A DNA stretch of 64,000 nt from Pseudomonadota bacterium (GTDB lineage Bacteria > Desulfobacterota > Desulfobacteria > Desulfobacterales > Desulfolunaceae): contig JAHIRD010000026.1 of NCBI GenBank assembly GCA_018818835.1, positions 1-64,000 of the forward strand, written 5' to 3'. The notes beneath the pieces were generated by a model. The model searched no databases, had not been told where the DNA came from, and was given only the letters and a program-made list of their open reading frames with translations. Position numbers and translations under genes: made by a program. Of the stretch, positions 1 through 11,111 are shown in pieces; position 1 is the first letter of the stretch; every line of letters begins with the position of its first letter.

Positions 1-3
1 ATG

Positions 4-3000
4 CGGTTCATCCCCACAGGTGTGGGGAACTCAATCTTGTTTGAATTTTACAGTATTAACTCCACGGTTCATCCCCACAGGTGTGGGGAACTCTAAGAAC
101 TTGCGAAACATTATTCCTGTACAAACGGTTCATCCCCACAGGTGTGGGGAACTCCTTTTACACATTTCTCGTTCAAACCCAGATCCCGGTTCATCCCCAC
201 AGGTGTGGGGAACTCCTTGGACATTATGGTGGAATAGCTACACAAACCGGTTCATCCCCACAGGTGTGGGGAACTCCTATACAATATAGAGGTGCTGTTG
301 ATGACTGGCGGTTCATCCCCACAGGTGTGGGGAACTCCACATATAGTTGGGTGATCACCTCGTTTCTTCCGGTTCATCCCCACAGGTGTGGGGAACTCTG
401 TCAGAGCCTGACATGACTCGTTTCGGCCTCCGGTTCATCCCCACAGGTGTGGGGAACTCGATCCAGGAGTCCGCTTCATTCCTCCTCCTGACGGTTCATC
501 CCCACAGGTGTGGGGAACTCTCTTTTAATAAGTCACATGCTGTTTCTTATGGCGGTTCATCCCCACAGGTGTGGGGAACTCTTGCCCAAAGAATGCTACA
601 GCAGCATAGTATTCGGTTCATCCCCACAGGTGTGGGGAACTCGTATTTCCCAAGCCGAAGGGGCATGCCGAACACGGTTCATCCCCACAGGTGTGGGGAA
701 CTCTTCTTGTCTGACCTGATACGTTCAAGGATATCCGGTTCATCCCCACAGGTGTGGGGAACTCCTTGGAAAAGAGTAGTGAAAGAAGTAATCAAACGGT
801 TCATCCCCACAGGTGTGGGGAACTCGTTTGAAGATTGCTCTTTGCAAGAATCCATTCCGGTTCATCCCCACAGGTGTGGGGAACTCTATATGAAATTAAG
901 TATCAGTAAAAATGTAAGCGGTTCATCCCCACAGGTGTGGGGAACTCTTCCGAATGTTTGTATTACCACATTTGTCTCACGGTTCATCCCCACAGGTGTG
1001 GGGAACTCTTCTTTATCCGATTCCAATTTTTCTTTTTTAGCGGTTCATCCCCACAGGTGTGGGGAACTCTACCGCCGCAAGTATCACAGGTTCGGTAAGG
1101 GCGGTTCATCCCCACAGGTGTGGGGAACTCCTATAGTATTCTCTGGGGGAAAACAATTTCACCGGTTCATCCCCACAGGTGTGGGGAACTCCACCACGAC
1201 TTGAAGCGCCCCTAAAATAAAATCGGTTCATCCCCACAGGTGTGGGGAACTCAGTGCCGACTCTGGTGTTGGTGGTAGTACAGGCGGTTCATCCCCACAG
1301 GTGTGGGGAACTCCACAGGTAGTAATCGTGGCCGTAATTGGAGCGCGGTTCATCCCCACAGGTGTGGGGAACTCTATCAACAGTATTATCATACATATCA
1401 AGAGCACGGTTCATCCCCACAGGTGTGGGGAACTCATTTTTACTTTCCTTTTCAGCAATTTTACTGACGGTTCATCCCCACAGGTGTGGGGAACTCCAAT
1501 TCAAACAGATCCATCCTGAACGGATTGCCGGTTCATCCCCACAGGTGTGGGGAACTCCATCTATGCCGGGGGTGACTCTTGGCGGAAACCGGTTCATCCC
1601 CACAGGTGTGGGGAACTCAAAAAATATTCCTCGCTCTCTGGCTGAAAAAGCGGTTCATCCCCACAGGTGTGGGGAACTCGGCCCGGTCGGAGATAGGACC
1701 GTTTATATTTTCGGTTCATCCCCACAGGTGTGGGGAACTCGAGGTTGAGAGAACAGAACAAAAACTTACAAACGGTTCATCCCCACAGGTGTGGGGAACT
1801 CCTGTTCTACATGTGCAAATTATAGGAAGAGGACGGTTCATCCCCACAGGTGTGGGGAACTCCCTTTCTTTTTTTATAAAAAAAGGTTATAACGCGGTTC
1901 ATCCCCACAGGTGTGGGGAACTCAAATGGACATAAATCTTGATCTTGATAAAATACGGTTCATCCCCACAGGTGTGGGGAACTCTGGGTACGTGGAACAT
2001 GTGGAACACGTCAATACGGTTCATCCCCACAGGTGTGGGGAACTCGGAGCCTGGGTAAGCTTGCCCTCGGACATAAGCGGTTCATCCCCACAGGTGTGGG
2101 GAACTCGTAAGCCCAACCCAGTCAAGCGGCAAGACTACCGGTTCATCCCCACAGGTGTGGGGAACTCAAATGTTCAATCCCTGTTATTATAATGTGCAAA
2201 CGGTTCATCCCCACAGGTGTGGGGAACTCATAAAGAAATAACATATTCATTCCAAGCCCACCGGTTCATCCCCACAGGTGTGGGGAACTCTTTCCACGAA
2301 CATTTCAAGCAGGGTCCGTGGGCGGTTCATCCCCACAGGTGTGGGGAACTCCTGAAAATTCCGGGAATCTTATCTTGAATGTGCGGTTCATCCCCACAGG
2401 TGTGGGGAACTCTCGGTACCAATGACCCTGAAACAGAAGTAACACGGTTCATCCCCACAGGTGTGGGGAACTCTTCAAGATACTTCACAGGCTCCCCGTC
2501 TGGGCCGGTTCATCCCCACAGGTGTGGGGAACTCCGTGGCGGGACAAACATCCAATGGTTGTAGCACGGTTCATCCCCACAGGTGTGGGGAACTCATATG
2601 TCTCTGATTCGTTTGCCGTTTTATATGCGGTTCATCCCCACAGGTGTGGGGAACTCCCTGCCCATTTTAATGCCTGGTTTATTTTATCCGGTTCATCCCC
2701 ACAGGTGTGGGGAACTCTGCTTTCTTTTCAGATATTGTTTATAATATCCCGGTTCATCCCCACAGGTGTGGGGAACTCAAGCCGGTCAATGGTCCGTTGC
2801 CCAAGGTTTTCGGTTCATCCCCACAGGTGTGGGGAACTCCTTTGCCATGTCCATTCATACTGACTATCTGTCGGTTCATCCCCACAGGTGTGGGGAACTC
2901 ATCATAAAAAAAGAAAACTATTGAATTACTAACGGTTCATCCCCACAGGTGTGGGGAACTCAACAGACATTTTTCAGACATTGATACAACTATCGGTTCA

Positions 3001-4120
3001 TCCCCACAGGTGTGGGGAACTCAAGAAAACTACTCCAATCAGCCATTTATAATCCGGTTCATCCCCACAGGTGTGGGGAACTCTCGTCCAGGCAGATGAC
3101 GAAAAAACCGAAGCGCGGTTCATCCCCACAGGTGTGGGGAACTCCGCATACGACTACAGACGCCGCTGGATCATCACGGTTCATCCCCACAGGTGTGGGG
3201 AACTCTTAAAAGATCATTCGATTTATTCGAGTGTACACGGTTCATCCCCACAGGTGTGGGGAACTCATATTTAGGGTGTGTTTGGGGCAAATAGCCCACG
3301 GTTCATCCCCACAGGTGTGGGGAACTCGTGTGAAATGAGCAAGAAAACACGAATAAAAGCGGTTCATCCCCACAGGTGTGGGGAACTCTGCTGGGGCCTG
3401 TGTCTTACCTGCTTCTGTTCCGGTTCATCCCCACAGGTGTGGGGAACTCAGAAAATGTCATAACGTTATTAATAGTAATATCGGTTCATCCCCACAGGTG
3501 TGGGGAACTCTACCGCCGCGAGTATCACAGGGGCGGTAAGGGCGGTTCATCCCCACAGGTGTGGGGAACTCTTTATAACCTGTGTTTGATCATTTATTTT
3601 TATCGGTTCATCCCCACAGGTGTGGGGAACTCCTGGCGTTGACGCTATATAGGCCGGGAGTGCCCGGTTCATCCCCACAGGTGTGGGGAACTCAATATAA
3701 CACCAAGTTGATCTGCAATACCATCCGGTTCATCCCCACAGGTGTGGGGAACTCATGAGCTACATTACCACTACAATCTGTGATAACGGTTCATCCCCAC
3801 AGGTGTGGGGAACTCAACGAGCATGCTATGGTAATATTCCCCAGGAACGGTTCATCCCCACAGGTGTGGGGAACTCTTTTCTGATGGTGGGGGCCCCAAA
3901 ATCACATGCGGTTCATCCCCACAGGTGTGGGGAACTCATATTGAGCTTGTCCATGCAGTAACCCCATAGCGGTTCATCCCCACAGGTGTGGGGAACTCTG
4001 CTCAGGACAAAGGATGGACACGCATCTGGCCGGTTCATCCCCACAGGTGTGGGGAACTCTGCTGTGGTTAGTTTAACATGTCAAACATTGTCGGTTCATC
4101 CCCACAGGTGTGGGGAACTC
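4..4120 (-). CRISPR. Type I-E CRISPR array, 68 repeats and 67 spacers
   Basis: A 29-bp repeat (plus strand begins CGGTTCATCCCCACAGGTGT and ends GGGGAACTC) recurs every 61 bp from 4 to 4120. I counted 68 copies and saw no mismatch in any. Spacers are 32 nt except the one at 2168-2200, which is 33 nt. The repeat has a 6-bp stem (CCCCAC/GTGGGG). Its reverse complement begins GAGTTCCCC and ends ACCG, the usual reading direction of type I-E repeats, so the array is transcribed on the minus strand from the leader beside cas2. The first three bases of the window belong to another spacer, so the array continues to the left. The absence of degenerate repeats suggests the trailer end is not reached here. 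Confidence 0.98.
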
Positions 4121-4212
4121 TCTTCCTGGAACTTATTGTTTTTAGAAGAGTTTTTGATAGTCAGTTTTTGTACCGAAATTTTTTATATTGTTTATCATTT
4201 ATCACTCAATTG
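4121..4212 (-). promoter_or_regulatory. CRISPR leader
   Basis: This AT-rich 92-bp stretch lies between the cas2 stop and the first repeat, at the side expected for the leader from the repeat orientation. On the minus strand a TTGACA hexamer overlaps the cas2 stop codon (4211-4216), but I see no -10 box at ideal spacing. Its role as promoter and spacer-integration platform is inferred from position. Confidence 0.75.
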
Positions 4213-5457
<1,245 letters not shown>

Positions 5458-5461
<4 letters not shown>

Positions 5462-6507
5462 CCGTTTTCCCCCTCTGTTTTCAACTGGGTTTCCTGTTCG
5501 ATCAACAATCGTTCTTTACAGATTTCCGTTGCCAGTTCTTCTTCACTGGGCAAGTAAAGCTTGTAGCGTGAGGCAAATATCTGATTGTTTCCTTCGGGTA
5601 AGGTATAACGCACCACCGCCTCACTTTTTTCGGAACACAGAATGATGCCAATGGGCGGATTCTCTTCGGTGTTGGTGATATCGCGTTGGTAATAGTTCAC
5701 ATACATCTGCATCTGTCCCATATCTTTATGCGTCAGCTCACCTACTTTCAAATCAATTAGAACAAAACTGCGGGTCAGACGATTGTAAAAGACCAGATCA
5801 ATATAAAAATGTTTGCCATCCAGCGTGATCCGTTGCTGTCGGGCCATAAACGCAAAGCCTTTCCCCAGCTCCAAAAGAAAATCCTTCAGCCTGCCGATCA
5901 ACGCTCCTTCAAGCTCTTTTTCAAGAAACCGTTCATCCTGCCTCAGTCCCACAAATTCGAGCACATACGGATCTTTGATTAAATCTTCCGGCTGTCTGAC
6001 CTCGTGTCCTTTCTTGGCCAGCTCCAACACTCCTGTCTTATCCCTTGAAAGCGCCAGCCGTTCAAATAAAAGCGATGCAATCTGCCGTTCCAACTCACGG
6101 GTGGACCAACGTGAATTAATAGCTTCCTGTTCATAAAATGCCCGTGCCTCAGGCTTTTCAACACGCAGGAGAATCCGGTAATGGGTCCAGCTTAATTCGG
6201 AACGCAGTGCGTTCCGAATTGGATAAGTCTGGTAAAACGAACGCATATTCCTTAAATTTCGTTCATCAAATCCTTTACCGAATTCAGAGGTAAGGTTGTT
6301 TGCCAAATCTATCAGCAACCCTTTGCCATATGCTGCTCGTGCCTCGCCGTTTTGCTCATCTTTCACCAGAACCCGCCCGATCTCCCAATAACAACACACC
6401 ATTTCATGGTTGACGGACTGCCATGCACGTTGACGAGCCCGGGTGAGAATGTCGCGAATCTCGGTGTATACATGTTGCTTCGCTTTTTCTGGGTTTGTTT
6501 CGGTCAT
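5458..6507 (-). CDS. PDDEXK nuclease, DUF1016/YhcG family, inside the cas operon
   Basis: A 349-residue protein of the DUF1016/YhcG family. The N-terminal half (about 1-170) is the helical DUF1016 N domain with the conserved YWEIGR segment (residues 40-45) and the FGKGFDERNLRNMRSFY stretch. The C-terminal half carries a PD-(D/E)xK nuclease core: D237 in FYIDLVFYNR, then D252 and K254 in the IDLK strand. The length is normal for the family. It starts 64 bp after cas6e with a GGAG ribosome site and its TGA overlaps the cas1 ATG. It therefore sits between the interference and adaptation genes, where standard I-E operons have nothing. DUF1016 proteins are known from defence neighbourhoods, but a role in spacer processing or as a passenger defence gene is only inference. 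Confidence 0.9.
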
Positions 6508-6533
6508 GGTTTAACTCCAATAAAAAACGTCAG

Positions 6534-6543
6534 TTGTCGACAA
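6534..6543. promoter_or_regulatory. TTGTCGACAA palindrome upstream of the nuclease gene
   Basis: A perfect 10-bp palindrome lies in the 64-bp gap between cas6e and the nuclease gene, flanked by CGTC and GACG that extend the symmetry loosely. This is the only real gap inside the cas operon. It could be an operator for an internal promoter, but no convincing -35/-10 pair was seen. Confidence 0.3.
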
Positions 6544-6571
6544 ATTGCCGACGGTTTAAATCCATCCTTTT

Positions 6572-7168
6572 TTATCCCGGAGCAATGGAAAGTAATCCAC
6601 AGCCAAAACCTTTTGCCGGGCCGATACCTTCAATAATTTTATTCAGCAATTTATCAGGATCAACAATTTGAAATCTACCGTCAAACCGGGCTGTTTTTAT
6701 TCGGATCTGATTCTCTTTTTTGAGACCGCTGATATAACCTTCATCAGTAACAGTAAACGACGAAATTTTAACACCCATCGTTTCGGACCATTTTAACATC
6801 CATGTTTCTAATGCATCATCACGGATTAAACCATATCGTTTCCCATTTCTCTTTACCGTAGGGTTTCCTCGCAGTCGGAAACGCAAACAAGCCCCTGCAT
6901 TCAACACCGGATTAAACGGTTTTACTTGAAAGAATATCAATCCTTTACCAGAATCTTTCAGATCAGTCCAATCGGGGTTCACTGCGCTTTGAACAAGAAT
7001 GTTGATTCCACTATTATTCCATTCCGGTTCAACTCGAAACAATACACGGGGTTTATTCTCATATGCTTTAAAACCGGACATCACTGTTTCATGAAGTCGA
7101 TAAATATCCCCTGTTGTTTTCATGGTGCCTCGACTCAAGGGATCAAACGACAACCGGGATAAAATCAT
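6572..7168 (-). CDS. cas6e: CRISPR RNA endoribonuclease Cas6e (CasE)
   Basis: A 198-residue protein of the CasE family that cuts the repeat hairpin of the pre-crRNA and stays bound to the 3' end in Cascade. The likely catalytic histidine is H26 in IYRLHETVM, equivalent to H20 of E. coli CasE. The C-terminal glycine-rich loop characteristic of Cas6 proteins is present (GIGPAKGFGCGLLSI). The ATG overlaps the cas5 stop by four bases. It is the last gene of the interference block before the inserted nuclease. Confidence 0.95.
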   Translation of the reverse strand: MILSRLSFDPLSRGTMKTTGDIYRLHETVMSGFKAYENKPRVLFRVEPEWNNSGINILVQSAVNPDWTDLKDSGKGLIFFQVKPFNPVLNAGACLRFRLRGNPTVKRNGKRYGLIRDDALETWMLKWSETMGVKISSFTVTDEGYISGLKKENQIRIKTARFDGRFQIVDPDKLLNKIIEGIGPAKGFGCGLLSIAPG

Positions 7169-7851
7169 TCGCCACCTCCTTGCAGTCTGGGTATGACCTG
7201 ATGAATCCGGACATAACGGTCACGGAAACGTCTATCTTTTAGATCAAAACTGATCGGTTGATCTTTTCTGACAGCATGGGTTTTTTCATCCGTCTCAATG
7301 ACAACACGCATGGGTTCAAACGTTGAATCCTTCGCATTCTCTTTTTTATTAAACGACTGAACGAGGGGCGGATACTCCTGAAAAGCGCGATCCAAATTTA
7401 TGCCAGTCATCAATCCATCTGAAAGAAAAAATGGGATACTGGGAACGAATGATTTTCTTCCAAGAAAGAGGGGCCGCTTTGGATGTTTCATCGCATGGTG
7501 TATGTCTGATAGCAACGCATGATCCCCTTCCAGGCCCACAAGAAAAACCGCGTCTGAAAGGTAATGCCGTGTGGATACCAGATTTGACGGGGTCCCGCCA
7601 CTGGCGACGGCCACCTGCTGGACCGTTTGAAAATCTTTTTTCATGATTCCTTCACGATCCGCCCGTACGCCCATGTGTAATGACGCAAGATCGGCAATCG
7701 AATCTTTCCGATTCCGGCCCAGTGCAGATGCAACCAGGCCGATGATTCCACTTTTGGAAGGCTCCCGTTCTGTATCCCGGATTTCAAAACGGCTGCGGGT
7801 TCCCCAGGACTGCATGGGGCCGCCACAAGCCATCAACAGGACACTGTTCAT
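7165..7851 (-). CDS. cas5e: Cascade subunit Cas5e (CasD)
   Basis: A 228-residue protein with the classic Cas5 N-terminus (LLMACGGPMQSWGTRSRFEI) followed by EPSKSGIIGLVASALG, as in E. coli CasD. In Cascade it binds the 5' handle of the crRNA next to the large subunit. Both gene ends overlap their neighbours by ATGA (cas7 upstream, cas6e downstream), so the interference genes form one tightly coupled message. Confidence 0.95.
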   Translation of the reverse strand: MNSVLLMACGGPMQSWGTRSRFEIRDTEREPSKSGIIGLVASALGRNRKDSIADLASLHMGVRADREGIMKKDFQTVQQVAVASGGTPSNLVSTRHYLSDAVFLVGLEGDHALLSDIHHAMKHPKRPLFLGRKSFVPSIPFFLSDGLMTGINLDRAFQEYPPLVQSFNKKENAKDSTFEPMRVVIETDEKTHAVRKDQPISFDLKDRRFRDRYVRIHQVIPRLQGGGE

Positions 7852-9035
7852 TTTACCCCCCCAGTTTTATTGTTCAATACGTCAGAGACACTCGTTACAA
7901 GGTCTTCCAGGCTCCCTTTTTCCTTGATCAGGTTCATGGTTTCATCGCAAATTACACCCTCAGAACCATATGCTTTAGAAAGTTTATTAAAGTAAGATTC
8001 AAGGGCTTCAACAGAAGCTTCCTCAATGGACACATCCCGTCCTGCACGTACCGGTTTTTGAAAGGCATTGGCCAGTGACCAGGGAAATCCGTCATTGCGA
8101 ATAAGGACTCGTGCATATTCCGGTGGATTTTGGGCAGCCATGCTGTTCTGTTTGCCAGTGGGAACAGCTTTGATACTTGCTTCCACAAAGCCTTTGACCG
8201 TTGAGAGAAGAAGATCTTTATTTGCCGAACCAAGGTTTTCACTGAGTTTCTTCAGGTCAATGTTGGCATAGCGATAAAAACAGGAGCTGTTGAACTCAAC
8301 AGTCCCTATCATATCGGAACCCGATGAATCTTCAGGAAGAAGATCATCCACCGCCGTATAATAATCCATTTCCATGTCGACTTTGTGAGTTGATAGAGCA
8401 TGGGCCATCTGACATGCCGCATCCACATTCATGTTTTTGTCATCGGCCACCATTCTTCCAAACAAAGCGATATCTGCAGCATAGCTGTGATTTGCAGTAC
8501 GAGATTTTCCGATCACTCCTTTGAATGCAGCTTCCACAGGTTTTAATTCTTCATTAAGCGTTTTACTTTTTTTCTTTTTTTTCCCGTCTTCTGATTTTAC
8601 CGAGTTCATCAGTTTTTCACTTTCAACGGAAAGGATATCCCAATGTGCATTCCCGATTTGTGCAAGTTCGGATATTTCATTTTCGCCAAAATAAAGAAGA
8701 TATTCCGTCTTTTCAGGATCTTTGAGTTTTAATCCTATCAGGCCAATAATCAGGGAGGCTACTTTATCTGATATTTCAGTATCTTTTTGATAATCATTAA
8801 CCAATATACTGGAAAGCCGGGATTTTAATCTTTTCGTTCTGACGCCAATATCTCCTCCCCCGGATTTTATCTTGTCAGCAAAGGATTCATGCCGTCGGAC
8901 AGACCGTTTAATGCACTGGCTTGAAATTCGTGCTCGGCGATGTCCTCCGAAAATACAATCCTTTGGGGCATTGGTATCATCACGGTTGAGATTGGATGGC
9001 GCAAAATTCTGAAGAATATGAAGTTCAAGTATCAT
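7848..9035 (-). CDS. cas7e: Cascade backbone subunit Cas7e (CasC)
   Basis: A 395-residue protein of the CasC/Cse4 family, beginning with LHILQNFAPSNLNRDD and GGHRRARISSQCIKR, both hallmarks of I-E Cas7. Six copies form the crRNA-binding backbone of Cascade. It is slightly longer than E. coli CasC (363 residues), with a lysine-rich stretch (GKKKKKSKT) near residue 150 that looks like an inserted loop. The start codon overlaps the cse2 stop (ATGA). Confidence 0.95.
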   Translation of the reverse strand: MILELHILQNFAPSNLNRDDTNAPKDCIFGGHRRARISSQCIKRSVRRHESFADKIKSGGGDIGVRTKRLKSRLSSILVNDYQKDTEISDKVASLIIGLIGLKLKDPEKTEYLLYFGENEISELAQIGNAHWDILSVESEKLMNSVKSEDGKKKKKSKTLNEELKPVEAAFKGVIGKSRTANHSYAADIALFGRMVADDKNMNVDAACQMAHALSTHKVDMEMDYYTAVDDLLPEDSSGSDMIGTVEFNSSCFYRYANIDLKKLSENLGSANKDLLLSTVKGFVEASIKAVPTGKQNSMAAQNPPEYARVLIRNDGFPWSLANAFQKPVRAGRDVSIEEASVEALESYFNKLSKAYGSEGVICDETMNLIKEKGSLEDLVTSVSDVLNNKTGGVK

Positions 9036-9550
9036 GCCTGGTCTCCTTCCTGGGTTTCGTTATGTGTGGTCTCTTGTTGTTCTTTCCAGTATTCCTTTGC
9101 CCATGCGAGCTGAACAAAACGGTCTTCATGATTCCAGTTTGTCAGGTCAGCGATAAGCCTATGATAGTCAATGGTTACACCTTTGGATTTTGCGAGGGAC
9201 ACAGCCTGTTTTAGGTGGTACCCCATATCGTCACTGTCCGCATTCAAAAGACGGATAAATCTTTTTTCAATGCTGTCCGTAGGGTCTAATCTCTGAATCA
9301 CTTTGAAAACAGCCCCCATATTCCTGCCCAGTGGTGCTCGTTCAGGATGTAGTGCAAATAAAGCCGCGACCAGAAAGCAGTGTTCCTGCATCCAAAGGCT
9401 TTTGGGTAAAAAATTCACAACATAGGGATACATGTCCGGAGTCCCCATGCGTTTTCCTAATCCCCTACGGAGTTTAGCCATGGTAGCACGATCATCCCTG
9501 TCTCTGATCTTTTCAAGATATTCAACCAAGGGATGTTTCTTTTGTATCAT
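9032..9550 (-). CDS. cse2: Cascade small subunit Cse2 (CasB)
   Basis: A 172-residue alpha-helical protein of the Cse2/CasB family, with the typical RATMAKLRRGLGK segment near residue 21 and a family-typical length. Two copies line the belly of Cascade and stabilise the crRNA and the displaced target strand. It overlaps cse1 upstream and cas7 downstream by four bases each. Confidence 0.93.
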   Translation of the reverse strand: MIQKKHPLVEYLEKIRDRDDRATMAKLRRGLGKRMGTPDMYPYVVNFLPKSLWMQEHCFLVAALFALHPERAPLGRNMGAVFKVIQRLDPTDSIEKRFIRLLNADSDDMGYHLKQAVSLAKSKGVTIDYHRLIADLTNWNHEDRFVQLAWAKEYWKEQQETTHNETQEGDQA

Positions 9551-11097
9551 TGTTGTTCACCTCCTGTTTTTAGTCGTTTGGCAAGACCTGAATTCAATAG
9601 TCCCGAAGCCCGAACCCATGAACGGTAAGTTCGAGCCGATGACATATATCGTTGTTCGATTCCCGTTTTAAATGCGTTACGTGCGATTGTTTTGATGCGT
9701 TTTTTTAGTTCCTGAAAAGAGACATCCCCTTGGTCCACCACCATGATAAAATTGTGGAATGCGGATTCCATTTGATCCCAATAAATCATCATGAATCCGC
9801 ATGATTCGGCTTTAGAACGAATTTCCGCTTCTTTTGAATTTTCAGGAAGGCACTCCCGGATAAAACTTTTTCCTGCATAGTCCAACACACTCGCTCCATC
9901 TTCAATAAGGCTTAAACCTTTACGAAGACTGTCCACAAGCTTTTTTTCTGCAAGTAAATCGGTCGGGATGGAAAGCATTTCTTTGCGCCAAGCAAGTGGA
10001 TTCGCTTTGTCATTTGCCAGAGCGTAGATGGCGCAACGATGACGTTCCGGCAATGATACCAGACGTTTTAAACGAGCGTTGCCAATATGCCTGAATGCCT
10101 TTGGCCGTTCATCTGCATCAGGACCAAAAGTAAAAAAGGCGGAGCTGTCTCTCCAAATCATTCTTTCCGGTTCCAGTTGGACAGAGTATATTTCACCCTT
10201 TTTATTCTCTCTGATAATTCCAAAAGGACTACGAACGTCTGGAAATGATTCACCTTGAGCGATATGTAGCCTACGAACCATTGGGGTGCCGTTATTATCC
10301 ATTTCAGGTATTAGAGAAATATGACGGGTTTTGCATGTAAGATAGTTGAAGTAGCCTGTAGGTGTTGCAATACCCTCGCCACCAATATCATCCCTCTCCC
10401 ATACAGGACAGTCATTTGGTTGTGATGGGATAGGTTTATCGGCATTGCATATAAGCATATTCAATGTCAGCGTGTTAAATAAGTTTGCACCCATGAGTAA
10501 GCAGAATAAACCAGTAACCATACTCCCATGTAAAAAGCTCTGCTGATAATCAAAAAAGTTTGTTGTTTTTTTATTCAGCCCACCCATGAGATATCCTTGT
10601 GCAGAGAGGAGGATCAGAGCCACTTCTTTGGGTGGTAAAGACAAAACCTCTCTATCCAAGGAATGATCAAAAAGTGTCTTTGTGTTGCCGTTTGCTTTGG
10701 CCGTTTGAATTGAAGAAATCTGAACAGGTGAACTTTTTTTGTCTTTATCAATTATTTCGAGTCCAGCAGTCTGATAGAAAGGATATTCTTCTGAAAAAAG
10801 GTCAAATCGACTGTGCCATTTTTCGAAATATTCTATGACCTTGCTTTCTTTAAATTCTTCGGACTGATATAACTCTTTCCATGCCATTGTATCTTTTGGC
10901 CCATCTACAATCCGGTGAACCAGGGCAAGCAGCATTCGATACAGCGCCGCCTCTTCAAGTGGATTCTGTAAATCAAACCCTGAAATATCATGGGCACTTA
11001 ATAGAAGTTCCTTAAGCCCCATCTCTTTGTATTCCCCTGATTGTATTACGCAGGGTATCCACGGTTCATCGATCAGGTTGAATGAAAATTCCCCCAT
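9547..11097 (-). CDS. cse1: Cascade large subunit Cse1 (Cas8e/CasA)
   Basis: A 516-residue protein starting MGEFSFNLIDEPWIPCV, the recognisable N-terminus of the CasA/Cse1 family. In Cascade it reads the PAM and recruits Cas3. An in-frame ATG lies five codons upstream at 11112, but GGAGG sits eight bases before the ATG at 11097, so that start is preferred. It begins 14 bp after the cas3 stop. The length matches the family (about 500 residues), and no truncation is seen. Confidence 0.94.
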   Translation of the reverse strand: MGEFSFNLIDEPWIPCVIQSGEYKEMGLKELLLSAHDISGFDLQNPLEEAALYRMLLALVHRIVDGPKDTMAWKELYQSEEFKESKVIEYFEKWHSRFDLFSEEYPFYQTAGLEIIDKDKKSSPVQISSIQTAKANGNTKTLFDHSLDREVLSLPPKEVALILLSAQGYLMGGLNKKTTNFFDYQQSFLHGSMVTGLFCLLMGANLFNTLTLNMLICNADKPIPSQPNDCPVWERDDIGGEGIATPTGYFNYLTCKTRHISLIPEMDNNGTPMVRRLHIAQGESFPDVRSPFGIIRENKKGEIYSVQLEPERMIWRDSSAFFTFGPDADERPKAFRHIGNARLKRLVSLPERHRCAIYALANDKANPLAWRKEMLSIPTDLLAEKKLVDSLRKGLSLIEDGASVLDYAGKSFIRECLPENSKEAEIRSKAESCGFMMIYWDQMESAFHNFIMVVDQGDVSFQELKKRIKTIARNAFKTGIEQRYMSSARTYRSWVRASGLLNSGLAKRLKTGGEQQ

Positions 11098-11111
11098 ACA
11101 CGTTACCTCCA

